Origin: Cardiocondyla obscurior
Taxonomy: Eukaryota > Arthropoda > Insecta > Hymenoptera > Formicidae
Length of the DNA: 64,000 nucleotides
Assembly: GCF_019399895.1 (NCBI RefSeq)
Contig: NC_091874.1
Location: forward strand, 2,048,501-2,112,500
Reading direction: 5' to 3'
Part shown: positions 1-12,040 of the stretch, piece by piece
How the letters are laid out: every line of letters starts with the position of its first letter
Position numbering within the stretch: position 1 is the stretch's first letter
Notes under the pieces: model-generated
Databases searched by the model: none
Told to the model about the DNA's origin: nothing
Seen by the model: only the letters and a program-made list of their open reading frames with translations
Translations under genes and position numbers: made by a program

Positions 1-430
1 CGACCTTTTTTTTCTTTTTTTCTCCGCGATTTCGCACGAGTGGCTCCTTTGTTTGAAAACTGGAGCGGCTTTCGTTCAAAGACCGAGCCGTCGGGCGCGC
101 GCGCGCGCCTCGCAAAAATCGAGGAATTATACCCGCCATATCGGCCGATGTTTGCACAGTCGGTGTTCGCGCCTTTGCGGGGAAAGTGGAATGACAATTG
201 AATTTCAGATACCGCGCGAAACTCGATAAATGCAGCGAGGACTCGCTAATCGCGAGTGCCGATTGAAAAAAAAAAGGACACAACCCCGTGCCGCGAAAAG
301 AAACGTGATATACGTAAATAAGATTCTAAAAAAAATTCTCTTTCGGTAAAGAAATAAATTCTGCCTCAATTTTGTTCTATTGTTAGCTTGAAAAAAATAA
401 TAATAAAAATGTAAAAAAGCACGTTCAATG
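1..430. other. GC-rich block, no gene seen
   Basis: Mixed composition with a T/C-rich start, a (GC)7 run at 95-108 and short A runs. The only open frame is a 77-residue minus-strand one rich in phenylalanine and arginine, which looks like chance. Nothing else supported. Confidence 0.6.
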
Positions 431-900
431 CACTGCATTTTTTTGATCCAAGGTATCTAATACATATATTTCGCGCATACGTGAATTCATACATCCACGT
501 AGAAATTGTATTATTATACCATAAATTGCGTATCGAATTTTCACGATACTATTTTACCTTTTTATTTCTTTATCGACTAAAATAAAATAATTAATAAAAT
601 ATAAAAAATGAATTGTATGTATGTAAAAAAAAATTAAAAAAGAAAAAAAAGAAAAAAATTACAGAAAGAGTTAACCGTGCATTACATGTGAATTGTTCAT
701 AAACTAAAGTAATTAACTCAAGTTAAAAATTTTATATTTTTATATATTAATGCCAAAATATGCAATCAATGCTCAATTTTTCACGTTTAAAATAAATTTC
801 CAGCTTTTTATTTGGGGTTAATCGAGTTGGCGAATTGTTAATTAAAAAAAAAAAAAGTACTTTCTCGAGAATCAAAAGAAAATCCCACAAATTCCCTCCG
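431..900. other. AT-rich island
   Basis: Strongly AT-rich, with A runs near 627-660 and 845-856. It contains the diverged repeat copy at 768-842, listed separately. No coding potential is visible. The abrupt change from the CG-rich flanks suggests an old insertion or relaxed sequence. Confidence 0.6.
768..842 (+). repeat. dispersed repeat R3, copy 1
   Basis: This stretch resembles 19877-19955 in the same orientation. Both begin AATGCTCAATTTT, continue with AATAAAT and CTCC/TTCC, and end near GATCGACTTGGC (here AATCGAGTTGGC). I judge identity at roughly 70 percent by eye with small gaps. It is too short and decayed to assign to a transposon class. No open frame crosses it. A chance match is unlikely because several blocks are collinear. 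Confidence 0.5.
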
Positions 901-2080
901 TCACCTAAAATGTAAATGTTATCCGCAATTCGAGCGACGAGTAACTCCCACGGTCATTTGCGCATTCGAAAACGCGGACGGCAACGTTACGATCCCAATT
1001 TTACGCCGACACTCGACTTGATCGCGTTAAGGCATAAAGTCGAAGCCGACGGTAAAACTTCCGCGTCGCGATGGCGCCCTTCGACGCGAACGTCGCCGCG
1101 TAATTTCGAGCGAAGGGCTCGGAACTAGAAGCCGAGGGTGGTTCGCGAATAAAACTGCGCTTTTCATCGGAACTCAGGTAATTTTCGTAACGTCGTTCTG
1201 TCTTTGTTCGTCGCCTGAGCGAGGAAGAGCAGGGCGGCAAAAGTGGGGCAACGTCACAGACGAGAATTATCCGAGTTTTCGTGTAAATGGAAAGCGGCGG
1301 GTATTCGTGGAAAGGGGAAAGACTAAAATGAATTACAATTCGCTCGTTAATACCGTCGATGTCGTCTCTGGGGGATATCAGCTGTAACATTACGCCGAAA
1401 CTGCGCGCGGTGTAAATCAGCTAGCTCGCCAGCGATCTCGACGTGAACTTCGAGGAGCAAGTGGAGCGCGGGACGACAAATGGATTATAAATGAAGTTGA
1501 TCCAGCTGGACACATAGACACTTTTACATTCACGGCAGCGGGAGGCGGGAGGGGGAAACCGATTCAGCGGCAAGATGCGAATATTTCCCAGACAAATGTA
1601 TAGCCGAATGCGTTCCAAGTGACAGACTTTAAGATAACTTTCGCGGGTATTAAGGATTAAATTTGCATTTTCAATTTTACTTCGCGCTACGCGCCGAGCC
1701 AACGTGTCGCACCCGTCTTCGTTCCAGCGGGGTTTAAAGCCCGCAATCGCGACACGCGGATGAGAGTTTACAACGCGATCGAAAGGTACGATCGCGTAAT
1801 TTCACCCCGCGTCCAGCGACCGGGCGTTTTTCCGCGCTTAATAACCGCACGCCGATCGCGTAAGCAAAAAACACTCGGTGCAATCTCAAATTTAATAATT
1901 TCATTTCGCGGCTGATCCTACGCGGGACAAATTGCCGCATGTCAATCGGGTTTGTTACGCCGACAGATTAAATCCGACCGAGGGAATGTCGGGCGCGGCG
2001 TGCATGCGTTATTGCCAAATGAAATCGACGGGGACGAAATTCCATATCCATTTCCACAACGGCGGCACAATCTCGCACTG
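901..2080. other. GC-rich block, no gene seen
   Basis: CG-rich sequence with overlapping frames on both strands (70-129 residues), all arginine/serine-rich and unlike any protein I know. No repeats, hairpins or RNA genes noticed. Confidence 0.55.
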
Positions 2081-2760
2081 AGAAAAGAATATACATTTAC
2101 TTCTGGACGAAACCACAATTTTTATATTTTTAACGGTAGAATTTTATACGCGTAATTGACTCGATATAATTACCATCGAAAACATTAAAAAATTGTAATT
2201 GTATCCAAAAGTAACTGTATTTTTATTTCAATGCGCGTGAAATGATCGTAAAGAAGGCACACGTGTTGTACGAATAAAAGAAATTATGTGTAAATTACGT
2301 GCTCTAATGACATAACATTACATTGTGAAAAACTTTCATAGATATTACCCGATAACAGTTAAACAAATTTCATTATTAATCGCGTGAATATAAAAAAATC
2401 TCACAATTCTACACGTAGCCTAATAAAATTAAACATTAAAAAGTACGGTATTTACGTTTACATTATAAAAAAAAAGAAAAAAAAACCCCGTTTTACATAT
2501 AATAATTTTCAGCGATAAATTACAGATGCGCGCATCTTACGTGGCATTTCAAACGTTTTATTTCTTCAAATGTAATTAATATATAATTATACATTCGCAT
2601 ATTCATTTGTAATATTTTACCTGACGATTTTTTTTTAATTTAAAACGTTAACATAAGCTGGAAATTATTAATTTAATCGTACAATCGGAACATATCCAGC
2701 AGTTACATTAGAGATTCACGATACAGCGGAATAATATTCGACCTAACATTCTGCCATGAT
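2081..2760. other. AT-rich island with decayed repeats
   Basis: AT-rich, with A/T runs near 2467-2485 and 2630. It holds a partial copy of the foldback family at 2267-2413 (separate entry). A short stretch near 2511-2530 (TCAGCGATAAATTACAG) recalls the R4 repeat core. No coding potential. Confidence 0.5.
2267..2413 (+). repeat. partial copy of foldback family (single arms)
   Basis: Bases 2351-2413 follow the arm consensus of the foldback family: a start like ATAACAGTTA, then TTCATTATTAAT, CGTGAATATAAAAAAAT and TCACA. Bases 2267-2312 (GTACGAATAAAAG, then AAATTACGTG) resemble the centre of the unit at 40526-40680. The two arms are not in inverted order here, so this is a rearranged or fragmentary copy. 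Assignment is by eye. Confidence 0.35.
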
Positions 2761-3938
2761 AATCGGAAAAATTCCTTTAAAATGCGTTATAATTCGAAGG
2801 GGTGAGGTTTCATAAACAAGGTCGAGCGCCCAAGCGAGGGCACGATGTACGTGCCTCGTACGATTGACGTCACGCCCTCCCGTACACCTCAGTCGGTGCC
2901 CCTCGCCCCTCGCGTTACGCACTACGTTACGCAAGCGGCGGAGCCTTTGCCACACGCGGAAAAGTAATTGTATTTTTCAGTTATACCTATCGACTTTAAC
3001 GCGCATTAGCTACTCCAATCGCATAATTTTGCGCGGCACAGCCGGTAAAATTAATATCAACGTGAGAAAGTTCGGAAAACACGTAACACGCTTAACTCTC
3101 TAATTCTCCCCTATCAAATACCCATAAATAATTCAACCCGGGCATTAATACGGAACGGTAACTCCAAAGATGCTATCGAAGCGTCGATGAACGATAACAT
3201 TATCGTTTAGAACTGTCAAACCACAATTACAAGCGTGCGCTTTGCAATTCCTGGCTAAAAATAAAAACAGTTGCTGCCGATGTGCTCGACAACTATATAT
3301 CGACACGTGCATGCGATGCGGCGTTTCGTGCCGCAACTCGGAGATTAGGCAGAGCCGATAAACTGTAACTTCTCGCGTCGTCGCGTGCGTGATAAAAAAA
3401 AAAAAAAAAATTAAAAAAAAAGAAAGGGGGAAAAAAATCGTAACTTTGACGGTGTTTTATCATCGCGAAATTCCGTCGCGTTTTTCCCGTTTCGCTCGGC
3501 GATGTCGCGCGGTAGAGCAAACGGAAGCGGCGGCCGATCGTCGCTTCCCGGCCGCCGTGGATCGACGAATCCGTCACGCGGGATCGCGGCGAAAATTACA
3601 AACGGAGGCTAATGGAAACGCAGAGTTGCAGAGACGTGTGACGCGCCCCGCGAGCGCGGCGGGACATCGCAGTTGATCGCGTTCCCGCGCGATTAGATGT
3701 CGAAGAGACGAGCGTGCCAGGCTCAAAGGGAGGCCCTTCGCCCGTCGGCGCCCTGTCGCGCGTGCAATTTCAAATCGAGGCTACGCGCGGAGACGGAGGA
3801 CGCACGTCGCTGTCGCTAATATCACGTTCGATTCGCGCGTCGTCGCGCACGTCTCGCATAAAGCGCCCGTTCGCAGCGAGAAGGACCGGCGGAGGCGCGG
3901 CGGACCGTGCGATCGTTACGTGCCTCGAGGTCGAAAGG
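2761..3938. other. GC-rich block with a CRE palindrome, no gene seen
   Basis: TGACGTCA occurs at 2865-2872, a perfect CRE-type palindrome; one is expected by chance in a window this size. A run of 17 A lies at 3394-3410. Overlapping frames on both strands around 3290-3990 are basic and repetitive and look non-coding. Confidence 0.5.
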
Positions 3939-4087
3939 GGACCCAGGGATTCTGTAGCGAGCGAGCGGGGAATATCGACCGAATAACGATCGCCGATATA
4001 TATTATGCAACGTGTAACAAGAAAGCTGCGCGACGATCGTTATTCGGTCGATATTTCTCGTTACGAGAGTCGCAGAATCCCCGGTCC
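3939..4087. repeat. long imperfect hairpin with a perfect 22-bp stem
   Basis: Bases 3971-3992 (starting AATATCGACCGAATAA) are the exact reverse complement of 4034-4055. The loop between them is 41 nt and AT-rich. Outside the perfect stem, pairing continues with G-U pairs for about 7 bp (3964-3970 with 4056-4062). It then breaks in a region of imperfect GCGAG pairing, and resumes with 9 bp (3946-3954 with 4073-4081, GGGATTCTG) and 5 bp (3939-3943 with 4083-4087). The whole foldback is 149 nt. A perfect stem of 22 bp is far beyond chance at this spacing. Candidates are an inverted-repeat transposon remnant, a hairpin-siRNA locus or an unusual microRNA precursor. No known mature microRNA is recognised in either arm, and the loop is longer than is usual for an insect pre-miRNA. 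Confidence 0.7.
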
Positions 4088-4299
4088 AGGTCGGAGCGAG
4101 CGATTGTTATCGACGCCTTCCATCGCTCTCATTCGGATGGGCAAACGCTTTGCTGCGCGACCTGCGGCACCTCGTTTGGGAAACACGCGTCGCGGAAAAA
4201 TCGGGGCTCTGCATTTTCACCCGGAGACATTTGGGACGCGGTCAACGTAAATGATTCGAAGCTGGAAATGATTTCAAGCGTCTCTTTTCTCTTTCCTTT

Positions 4300-4560
4300 T
4301 AATAAAGAAAAATAGAAAAAAAGTATAAAAAAAAAAGAAAAGAAAACAGGAACTGAAAAATCCTTTGAATTATTCGCAGTTGACTGTATTCAGAAAAGAA
4401 TGTAGCTGCTTCCGGGTCCGATCACAATTTTATTACATTTTTAACGAGAAATATGATGAAGCAAACTGTACAAAAAATTGAGTTTATTATATTTATCGAC
4501 AATTTTAATATAATTCACAGTTGGTATAATAATAATGGGTGACACGAAAATAAATTACGC
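4300..4560. other. AT-rich island
   Basis: Short AT-rich stretch with A/G-rich runs at 4310-4345 and scattered TTTATT motifs. No repeat partner found in the window and no coding potential. Confidence 0.5.
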
Positions 4561-5160
4561 TCAATCGAAAGTAACTATTTGTCTCTCGGCGCGAGAGACG
4601 AATTTTCGGCGAGCCCCGTCTCGCGGCGAATTTCGGTCGGCTTCCGCGATATCCTCCGGCCATCGCGCAGACTAATTCCGATGTAACTTTCCGGATAACA
4701 CGCGCCCGTTAATGTATTAATTCTACTATTCAAAATATTATTTTGTTCCGCGCGCATTGTTAGAAATAATTTCCCCGTGTATAATATTGCGGGCGGCACA
4801 ATGAGGCTGGCCCGTAACTCCGCGGCGCAGTATTTCGAAACTTCGCGCGATCCGCCGCGGAAGTTGGCCCGCCGATCTCCGCTATTTTACATGAAGTTCG
4901 AGGGTTCTGCAGGTTTCGCCGTGGAAAAGGAAAAAAATAAAAAAAAAAAAGGGAATTCCGAGAAAAAGAGCGCAATAAACGCAATAAAACTACCTGTTGA
5001 CCTTTCGGCGATACTTCGCGAACCTCGACGCGCTTAATTTTCTTTAGAAATAAAAAATAATAGAAATAAATATTTTAAAAAAAGAAAAAACTTACGCGGA
5101 ATCGGCGGAAGTCAGAGCGGCGAGCTCGGAGAACGCGAACGCGGCGCTTTGCTTTTCCGT
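4561..5160. other. GC-rich block, no gene seen
   Basis: Frames on both strands around 4575-5037 are short and mutually overlapping. A/G-rich runs lie at 4930-4975 and 5045-5090. Nothing else supported. Confidence 0.5.
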
Positions 5161-5169
5161 CAAATAATA

Positions 5170-5965
5170 GCTGGGCGTAATCTCCCACCGCGCCGAGATT
5201 CATTTCAATGTGACGCTTTCAAGTTGTTCGGCTTATATGCTAATGCGATCCAGAGGTGTCTACAATAGGGTGCTCTTTCTTGCCGGCGCCAGGGCCATTG
5301 TTTCGCGCGCGGACGAGGGGGCTTCCGGGAATTAAAGTTATCCGACGCTCGGCCGTTATCGCGAGCGCGTTCGAGAGTGATGCATGTGCATTTTGACGTT
5401 TACGTGGCCGCCGTGTGCGACACGGCCGCGCTAGGTGCACAATAGGCTCGCGCTATGCAAATGGAATCAATTTGCTTAGGCTGAGGGTGTCACTTTGTGG
5501 GACCCTCTCTCTCCCTCGCTCACCCTGGCGCTCTCGAGTAGCCGCCTATTGTATCACGCTGCGTTTCAGCTCGTGCCTCGTCGCCGGCGAAACAAGTTTA
5601 CAGACCCACGAAGGGGGAGGGGGAGGGAGGGGGAAAAGCTGCCGCGCGGCGTGATTTAATATCGTAAAACAGGCTGTAACACCCCGCAGAATCCCACTTT
5701 GGTTTTCACGAGTGGGGCACCCCTGCCGCGTTGCTCCCTTCGGGAACGACTCTCGTCGAACTACGAGAAACGCGAAAGCTCGACTCCCCTCGCGAAACGA
5801 AGGCCCAGCATCCCTCGCTCTCTCTCTTTTCTCATCTCTCGCCTCATCCGCCCGGTCACGTGCCGACTTGCCGGGTCTATGCAACTCACATCTATGCGAA
5901 CCCTACGAACGTCGCATATTGTATCCACCACATATGCATATATGGATGGCAGCCAGCGTGATCCA
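5170..5965. promoter_or_regulatory. possible cis-regulatory cluster (Sox/POU-like sites)
   Basis: Within about 750 bp there are five ACAAT/ATTGT cores in Sox-like context (near 5271, 5296, 5440, 5547 and 5922), a POU octamer-like TATGCAAAT at 5455-5463, a short dyad ATGCATGTGCAT near 5381, and a 7-bp hairpin GCCGTGT/ACACGGC near 5410-5426. A canonical G-quadruplex motif lies inside it. These are weak individual motifs, so clustering is suggestive only. Enhancer function is an inference. Conservation between species would be the real test. Confidence 0.22.
5613..5633 (+). other. G-quadruplex motif
   Basis: Four G runs of 5, 5, 3 and 5 are separated by single A bases, the most favourable loop length for a parallel quadruplex. 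The pattern is read directly from the sequence. Whether it folds or has a role is unknown. It lies within the GC-rich block holding the Sox/POU-like sites. Confidence 0.7.
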
Positions 5966-6039
5966 AGATGCATAGGCGCCGGCAGGCGGGAAATCGCAGC
6001 CAATCTTGATCGTAAAAACGCGCGCCAGTTCTTTAGAAC

Positions 6040-7660
6040 GTAATAAAAATTGAAATACCTTCGCTTACGAACGGAGAAGTTAATTGTTAATTGTAAAATT
6101 AAATCCGCGAAATGCTAATCATCATGTTCGCTACGTGACGATTGTCCCATCGATTTTCTCTCTCCCTCGCCGGCGCGTGAAAATTTCAGCTTAATTACTT
6201 TAAAAATGTATATTACAATATTCGCCTAGGGACACGCTGTTTGCCCGAAAAATATGTATTTCCCAACGCACTCGTGCTCACATTGTAATCGAGACGATAG
6301 TTTGCCCACTCTCTCTCTATAAATTAAATTAAACATAACGGGAAATTATAAAAGCACCCCCAATACAGTAATGGAATTTATTTTTACGAAATTAATTTGT
6401 GAATTCCCGCGAACGCGCGTTGTACGTGTAACGTTAAAAGATTAACAGCGCAATATGAATTAATTGTTTAAACGAAAAAAGCACACACGCACACGCAAAC
6501 AAACGTCGCGCTTTATCGGTGCACGGCTGGCACTGAAAGCGGATCGCGATTTTTAATTTCTTGCAGATTTTTTTTTTTTTTTTCGACATGCGTGCCGTGC
6601 GTGCGACGCTCATGCGAACGCGGGAAACGGGACGGGACGAAACAACCGGTCAATATTGTAACATAAATTTCATTTCGATCAACGTGGGGCGAGCGTGATC
6701 CCTCTTGGCGGTTCCCCTCCCCCCCCTCAGGGCCCTTCCCGCCCTTCGCTTGTCGCGCGTCGACGCGACCCTTAGAACCACGCAGCCGGCTCCTCTCTTC
6801 TCTCCCTCAACATTTTTCCGATCCCGATTACGCCATTGACAAATACTACACGCCGGCAATAACCAGCCAACAATACTGCGATCCATGTAATTATGTACGT
6901 AGGCATGAATACTGTAAAATCGATAATTTACCGCGGAATGGCGGCATAATTTATATGCGTTATTCCAACGTAAACGAGCCGAAATAATAAAGAGAGAAAC
7001 GCAAAGAAGAGGTAATAACGGTTTTGCGTTGCAATAAAGGGGATTCCCCGCGTTGAAATATATCTATAATTCAATTAAAAACCAATTGAAAACGTACAAT
7101 TAAAAAGTAATAACCTTTGCTCCAATAATCACCGCAATAAAATAATAATTCATATCTTAAACCGGGCAGGTACCCTTTTTGTCCCCTCTCTCTTCCTCTC
7201 ACGCCGTCCCGGAAATGCATAAATAAAATGCAGTTTGTTATAAGTGACAAATGGTATTGAATACGTCAAAAAGGCAACTGTCGTTTTGCGCGACGGCGGC
7301 AGTTTTTTCAGTGCCGAAGCAATCGTGACGGACGGTTATTGTATCCAACTTGACCTACACTCCTTAAAAAAAAAAAAAAAAGAAATATAATAATAAAGAA
7401 GAAGCATCCTGGTCTCGGAAAGATCCACTAAGGTTTCCCGTCGCGAAACAAAAAATCGTCGATTTGGCACGGTGAATTCTATCCCATTCCCCTTGTTCTC
7501 TCGGACTATCGCCTCTTCCGCTCGTTGGAGCACTTTCTTCGAAAGAAACGGTCCGTATCCGCGACCGTTGTTCGTATCGCTTTTGTATTCTCATCGATTC
7601 GAGACAAGGCATTGAAAAGCTAACAACGCGCACCGGGCGAGAAACGTAGTAAAGAATATT
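6040..7660. other. mixed-composition block, no gene seen
   Basis: Alternating AT-rich (6040-6500, 6890-7270) and CG-rich stretches. A T run lies at about 6569-6583 and a run of 16 A at 7366-7381. Frames at 6650-6886 and 7336-7666 are short and arginine-rich. Nothing recognised. Confidence 0.5.
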
Positions 7661-8210
7661 TTGCATCTGCGCTTAATTCATTTTTAAAAAAATTTAATTT
7701 TTTTCTTGTTTTTATTTATTTTAATTTGACATAAAAATTTTTTTTGCTTAGGCTTGGAGTTAATACTTTATTCAGTTGACATATTTGTTGTGTTAATAAT
7801 TAACAAGATTTTTTAATTCAATTTTATTAAATAATTAGAAGTCACTGATTTGTATATATTAATTCGTTTCTGTTAAATGTATCAATTTATATATGTATAA
7901 TATTGTATTTTTATCACAACCATTAACAACTACGTATTTAAATATAAAATATTAAAATAATATTACATTTTAGTTGTATTTAACATTATACATTTATCAA
8001 TATTAAATTTATTTATCAAAAGGATTTAATTTAATTAACACAGACTTTTAACATTTAATAACCATAGTTAATTATTATATAAACTTCGCCCTTTGATTAA
8101 ATGTTGAGTTTTGCGTTATTTTCTTGCATATTATTTGTTATTGTACTTTTTGACATATCGGCTTTATATTAAATTAACACAAAAATTTTAGTAAACAAAT
8201 CCCGACACGT
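7661..8210. other. long AT-rich island
   Basis: One of the most AT-rich stretches in the window, nearly free of CG. TTGTGTTAAT near 7788 and ATTAACACAAA near 8174 are in inverted order and could be the worn ends of an inserted element of about 400 bp, but the match is only about 10 bp. No coding potential. Confidence 0.45.
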
Positions 8211-10520
8211 GGAACTCCCTTTTTTAACTCCGTATTTCGCGAGCGAATGATAAATTCTTAATAATAACGGCGATACTTCCCGATGCGGATGCGATACTTT
8301 CTTTAACGTGATGCGTTTCTAAGAGTTATTCGAGACTGTCAATATCGCGTCGGAGGCGGTAATTTGTTTGTCGAATCGAAGCGCGCGGATTTACATTACA
8401 ACGCCGACGTGTCCGGGAAAGATGATCGCCGATAAATGCATGCGGTAATTCCTTTTCCACGGCGAATGTCGGGGCTCCGCGTTATTGCGACTCATATTTA
8501 CGATTGCACTCCCCGTGTTTATGATAATCGTAAAAATTCTCCCGGGCATCGTTTTTGTTTTCCGCCGGGCGGCTTGCACCGGTTAATGCAAAAATGGTCG
8601 CGCTCGCGCGCGCAAAACAAGCGCGATGGTGTAGCGTTGCTCGCTCGCTCGCCGTGTAAAATTATGCAGATCCCGGCGGCGGTGCTGACTAGAAGACACG
8701 CGGTGTAAGAGAGCTTTTTAGCACGCCGACCCCCATCCGGGGTAATTTCCCGACGCCGTTCTTTCGGAGGTTAATTCTTTCGCGGCTTGTTTTCCGTGCC
8801 GGAAACGACACCGCGGCGCATTTTGCGTAACGCCGAAACCGATTATCAGTTATGCGACAAGCGAATCATTCTTCGACTTCATTATCGAATACAGTGCGAC
8901 TGTGGTGTATCTTTTTTTATTTTATTTTATTTTATTTTTTTTTGCCGCGACATAGAAATAAAAAATTAAACAAAAACGAGAAATAGCGTCACGGAAGGGA
9001 GGGAGGGGAAAACTGAATACACGTTAATGAAATGTAATAGGATTATCGGGAAAATACGTGAGGTGCAGCCGCGTGCGTGCGGGACAGCTGGCACCCCTCG
9101 GCGATGTCACGACGCACGGAACGACTCGTGGGGAACGAAAATAAAACGAGGGCTTAACGAACTGACCGACGATCCGGTACCGCCGGTGCTGATCACTATT
9201 TGCACTCGACTACTCCGACGGACAAGTCGGATGTTCCCGCAAAATATTTCCCACTTGACGTACCCAGCCTAAGTCGGCAATGTTAAGATAACAGTATAAT
9301 TACGCGGCTAAACACGGCGCTTTCTCGCGATTAGAGCGACCAAATGCACCGAGAGAAAAATCTAGCCTCGACTGTAAGTAAATATAATGGCATATCCAGC
9401 TATGAATACAATGATTCAGTTATTTCCGGTGCTATAATAATCGAGCTAACTATTATATTTATTTGTTAAAAATATTACGAAATTACACAGGCAGAAGTGA
9501 CTATATATTTCTCTCAGCATGCACCGGTTTAAACAGCTAGCGATGTTTCCGCGCGAGAATAAATTTCAGAAAACGAAAGAATTTCCCTTCGCGCGATAGG
9601 GCCCCTGAGAGATCAAGCGTACGGTTTACGGTTCCGGGCATTGAATGCGGGCGCTTTCAGACGCGAGACGTTATCACGCGAGCGTCGATTAAAAAATGGC
9701 CGATAATTGAGAGGTAAGAGACGGCGGGGGGGAGTCAATGAAGATCGAGGGCGGCGTGGAGCGAAGAAAGCTGCGAAGCCCAGCGAGCACGCCGGCGGCC
9801 GAAGAGAAGCAGCGAAAAACAATTTCAATCTGGCGAAGTAGAAAGTTTCAACGCTTCTCGCTACTTCCATCTCCCTATTACTGGCTTATTTCTCTCTCGT
9901 TTTCCGTGTCCTCGCCCGTTGTTGCACCGCGCCTCTCACCCGCCGGCCCATTTAACCGGCAAGTGGAACACTGGGTTACAGCGACCCATGGCAATTTTGA
10001 AAAATTAAAATTATTAAAAATATCCTTTTGTACCTTTTAAATATTTATAACGCATTTTTTTTCCTTAATGAGGCGTACAAGTCAAAGCAAAAATTGCCTT
10101 AGTTGGTACATTAAATTAAAAAAAAAAAAAATCAGGATAATGTTTCATTTGAGGGTTAATTCAAAGAACGTCGTACCGGTGCATCGAGGGGGAGGGAAAG
10201 TGCTCGGAGGGTTCGAGCTGAGAAGAACGAGCTCGGGGAAGACAAGGTCCAGCGCTGGTGTGCGGAAATTAAATTAACGGCGAAATTACTCGCCAAATAA
10301 TGAGCAAATATTATCGAAGATTCCCCGCTTGAAGCGAAGGGTGGAAACGGCGCGAACGTCGCGGTACGAAAGCTCGCGCACCCCCGTCGATGTTTCATAA
10401 AATATCTATCAATTAGCTTTTTTCTGTTCTCGCCAAGTCTCGCGGAACTCTGTTATCTTTCCACCTCGTTGATAGAGGAAGGAGCGTCATTTATGTTCTG
10501 GGACGGATCCCTTCAAGCGT
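8211..10520. other. GC-rich block, no gene seen
   Basis: CG-rich, with frames of 60-100 codons on both strands that look like chance. Contains the TTTTA microsatellite near 8912 and a GA-rich patch near 8996-9010. No RNA gene or repeat pair noticed. Confidence 0.5.
8912..8943. repeat. (TTTTA)n microsatellite
   Basis: About four TTTTA units in a T-rich run, with a longer T tract at the right end. Simple-sequence repeat read directly. Confidence 0.85.
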
Positions 10521-11480
10521 AAAATAAAAATATAATTAAACTATATGCATATTAAAAAGAAAAACGTAATAACAAAATAATGAAATTAATACTGATAAAA
10601 ATTAAGAAAAAAATCACAAAGAAAATTAAGAAGATAATTGTGCTTAAAACAATAGATATAAAAAAAGAAAAAGAGAGAGAGAAAGAGAGAAAGAAAGAGG
10701 GAGGAGGCTGGCGGCGCCGCCGATATTTTCACACGAGGCGTCGTATACTTGTAGCGCACGTATCAATCTTCCGCAAATTACTGTTGTCCGAGGCAACAGC
10801 CGCACGCGGAGTATCAATTCTTTTGGACAAGGTTCAAATCGCTCGGCCACAAACACCGCGCAATCAATAAAGCGTCAAGCCCGTCGACCGGTATATATCG
10901 CGCAGAGAACGTCTAGGTTTCTATTATCCCGCGCTATTTCCGTGCAAAAACGCTGTCGGTCCTTCAAATGAACCTAAACCACTGGGTCACTGGTAATTCA
11001 AAGCAATTTTACATTACTGAAATTTTCGGAAGCCTTTAAAACGAATTTTTTTCTAACTAATATTTTTATTTTTTAATATACGTCCAAAGTATCGATGGAA
11101 AAAAAACCCGCTTTATCGATCTAACAAGTCTCAAGATATAAGGGAGATATAAGGGTTGCCGCGATAGCGCGCCCGTTAAGGGTTAACATAAAGGTTAACA
11201 TCCGCGAATATTGGACGAACAACCCGTGATCACTCGCGTAAAAAAAATCTCTCGATGCCGCGCGTTTGTTCAAATATGTATGCTGTATTAATTAATCCAA
11301 TAACTAAAATATAGAAATTTAATTTCTATATTACGCTTCAAGCTTTTCCTATTATTAATATGATAAACATCTCTTTTTTTTTAATTCGATAGATAAAATT
11401 TATGCTGAATATTAAAAAAAAAAATACATATAACTAAGTGCAGAGAATATTATTTCAGTTTATCTTCTTTTTAAATTCCA
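10521..11480. other. AT/GA-rich block
   Basis: Contains an A/G-rich microsatellite at 10661-10706, a CG-rich middle (10707-10980) and an AT-rich right half. A stretch near 10833 (GGTTCAAATC) resembles a tRNA B box but has no A box at the right distance. Short direct repeats (GATATAAGGG near 11136-11154, GGTTAACAT near 11181-11200) are present. Confidence 0.45.
10661..10706. repeat. A/G-rich (GA)n microsatellite
   Basis: Imperfect run of GA and AAAG units. Simple-sequence DNA. Confidence 0.8.
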
Positions 11481-12014
11481 ATTAAATCGAGTGTTGTATA
11501 CGCGGCCGAACTTGCAGTAAAAGTGGCAGAGTATTTCGTAGTTCGGCGGGAAGCTTCCCGTGAGCCTCGTGACAACAGTCCTCGCGAGTCGCGTTATCAC
11601 CGGCGTCGTTATCCGTAGCGTCGCACAGAGGTGCAACACGTAAACGTCCGTAATCCAATTTCGTTCCTCGCGGAGACCCAGCTGCGGAAAAATTGCGCTC
11701 GTCCCCGCCCGGCGCGGCGTTAATGCAGGGAGGGCCTTTGTACGCCGCCGGCCTGTGTCAATGTTGATTTTACGGCCAACTGTCCGCGCGAAAATAATTC
11801 AGACGGCGGTATCACGTGGGAGCGATTGTTGCACGCGCCCGCGGTATCTCAAAAGGAACAGCCGCTCGTTGCTTTCATATATTTCGCCGGGTGGTAATAT
11901 CGCGCGCGCGCGCGCGCTCGTTAATAACCGAAATATCCTTGGAGAGATTCGCGGCGAGAAGTAATTTGCAGCCGCTGCAGTTTGGTTTAAAGCTTTTCCA
12001 ATGTGGCCCTTGTG

Positions 12015-12040
12015 CCTCTCCTCTCTCTCTCTTTCTCTCT
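12015..12040. repeat. (CT)n microsatellite
   Basis: CT-rich run with one T interruption, directly read. Confidence 0.75.

Noticed and set aside
2865..2872. CRE palindromes TGACGTCA at 2865, 38273 and 45049
   Set aside because: About one is expected by chance in 64 kb, and three is not compelling. Only the one near the GATA cluster is mentioned as context.
10831..10842. GGTTCAAATC, similar to a tRNA B box
   Set aside because: No A box upstream and no acceptor-stem pairing.
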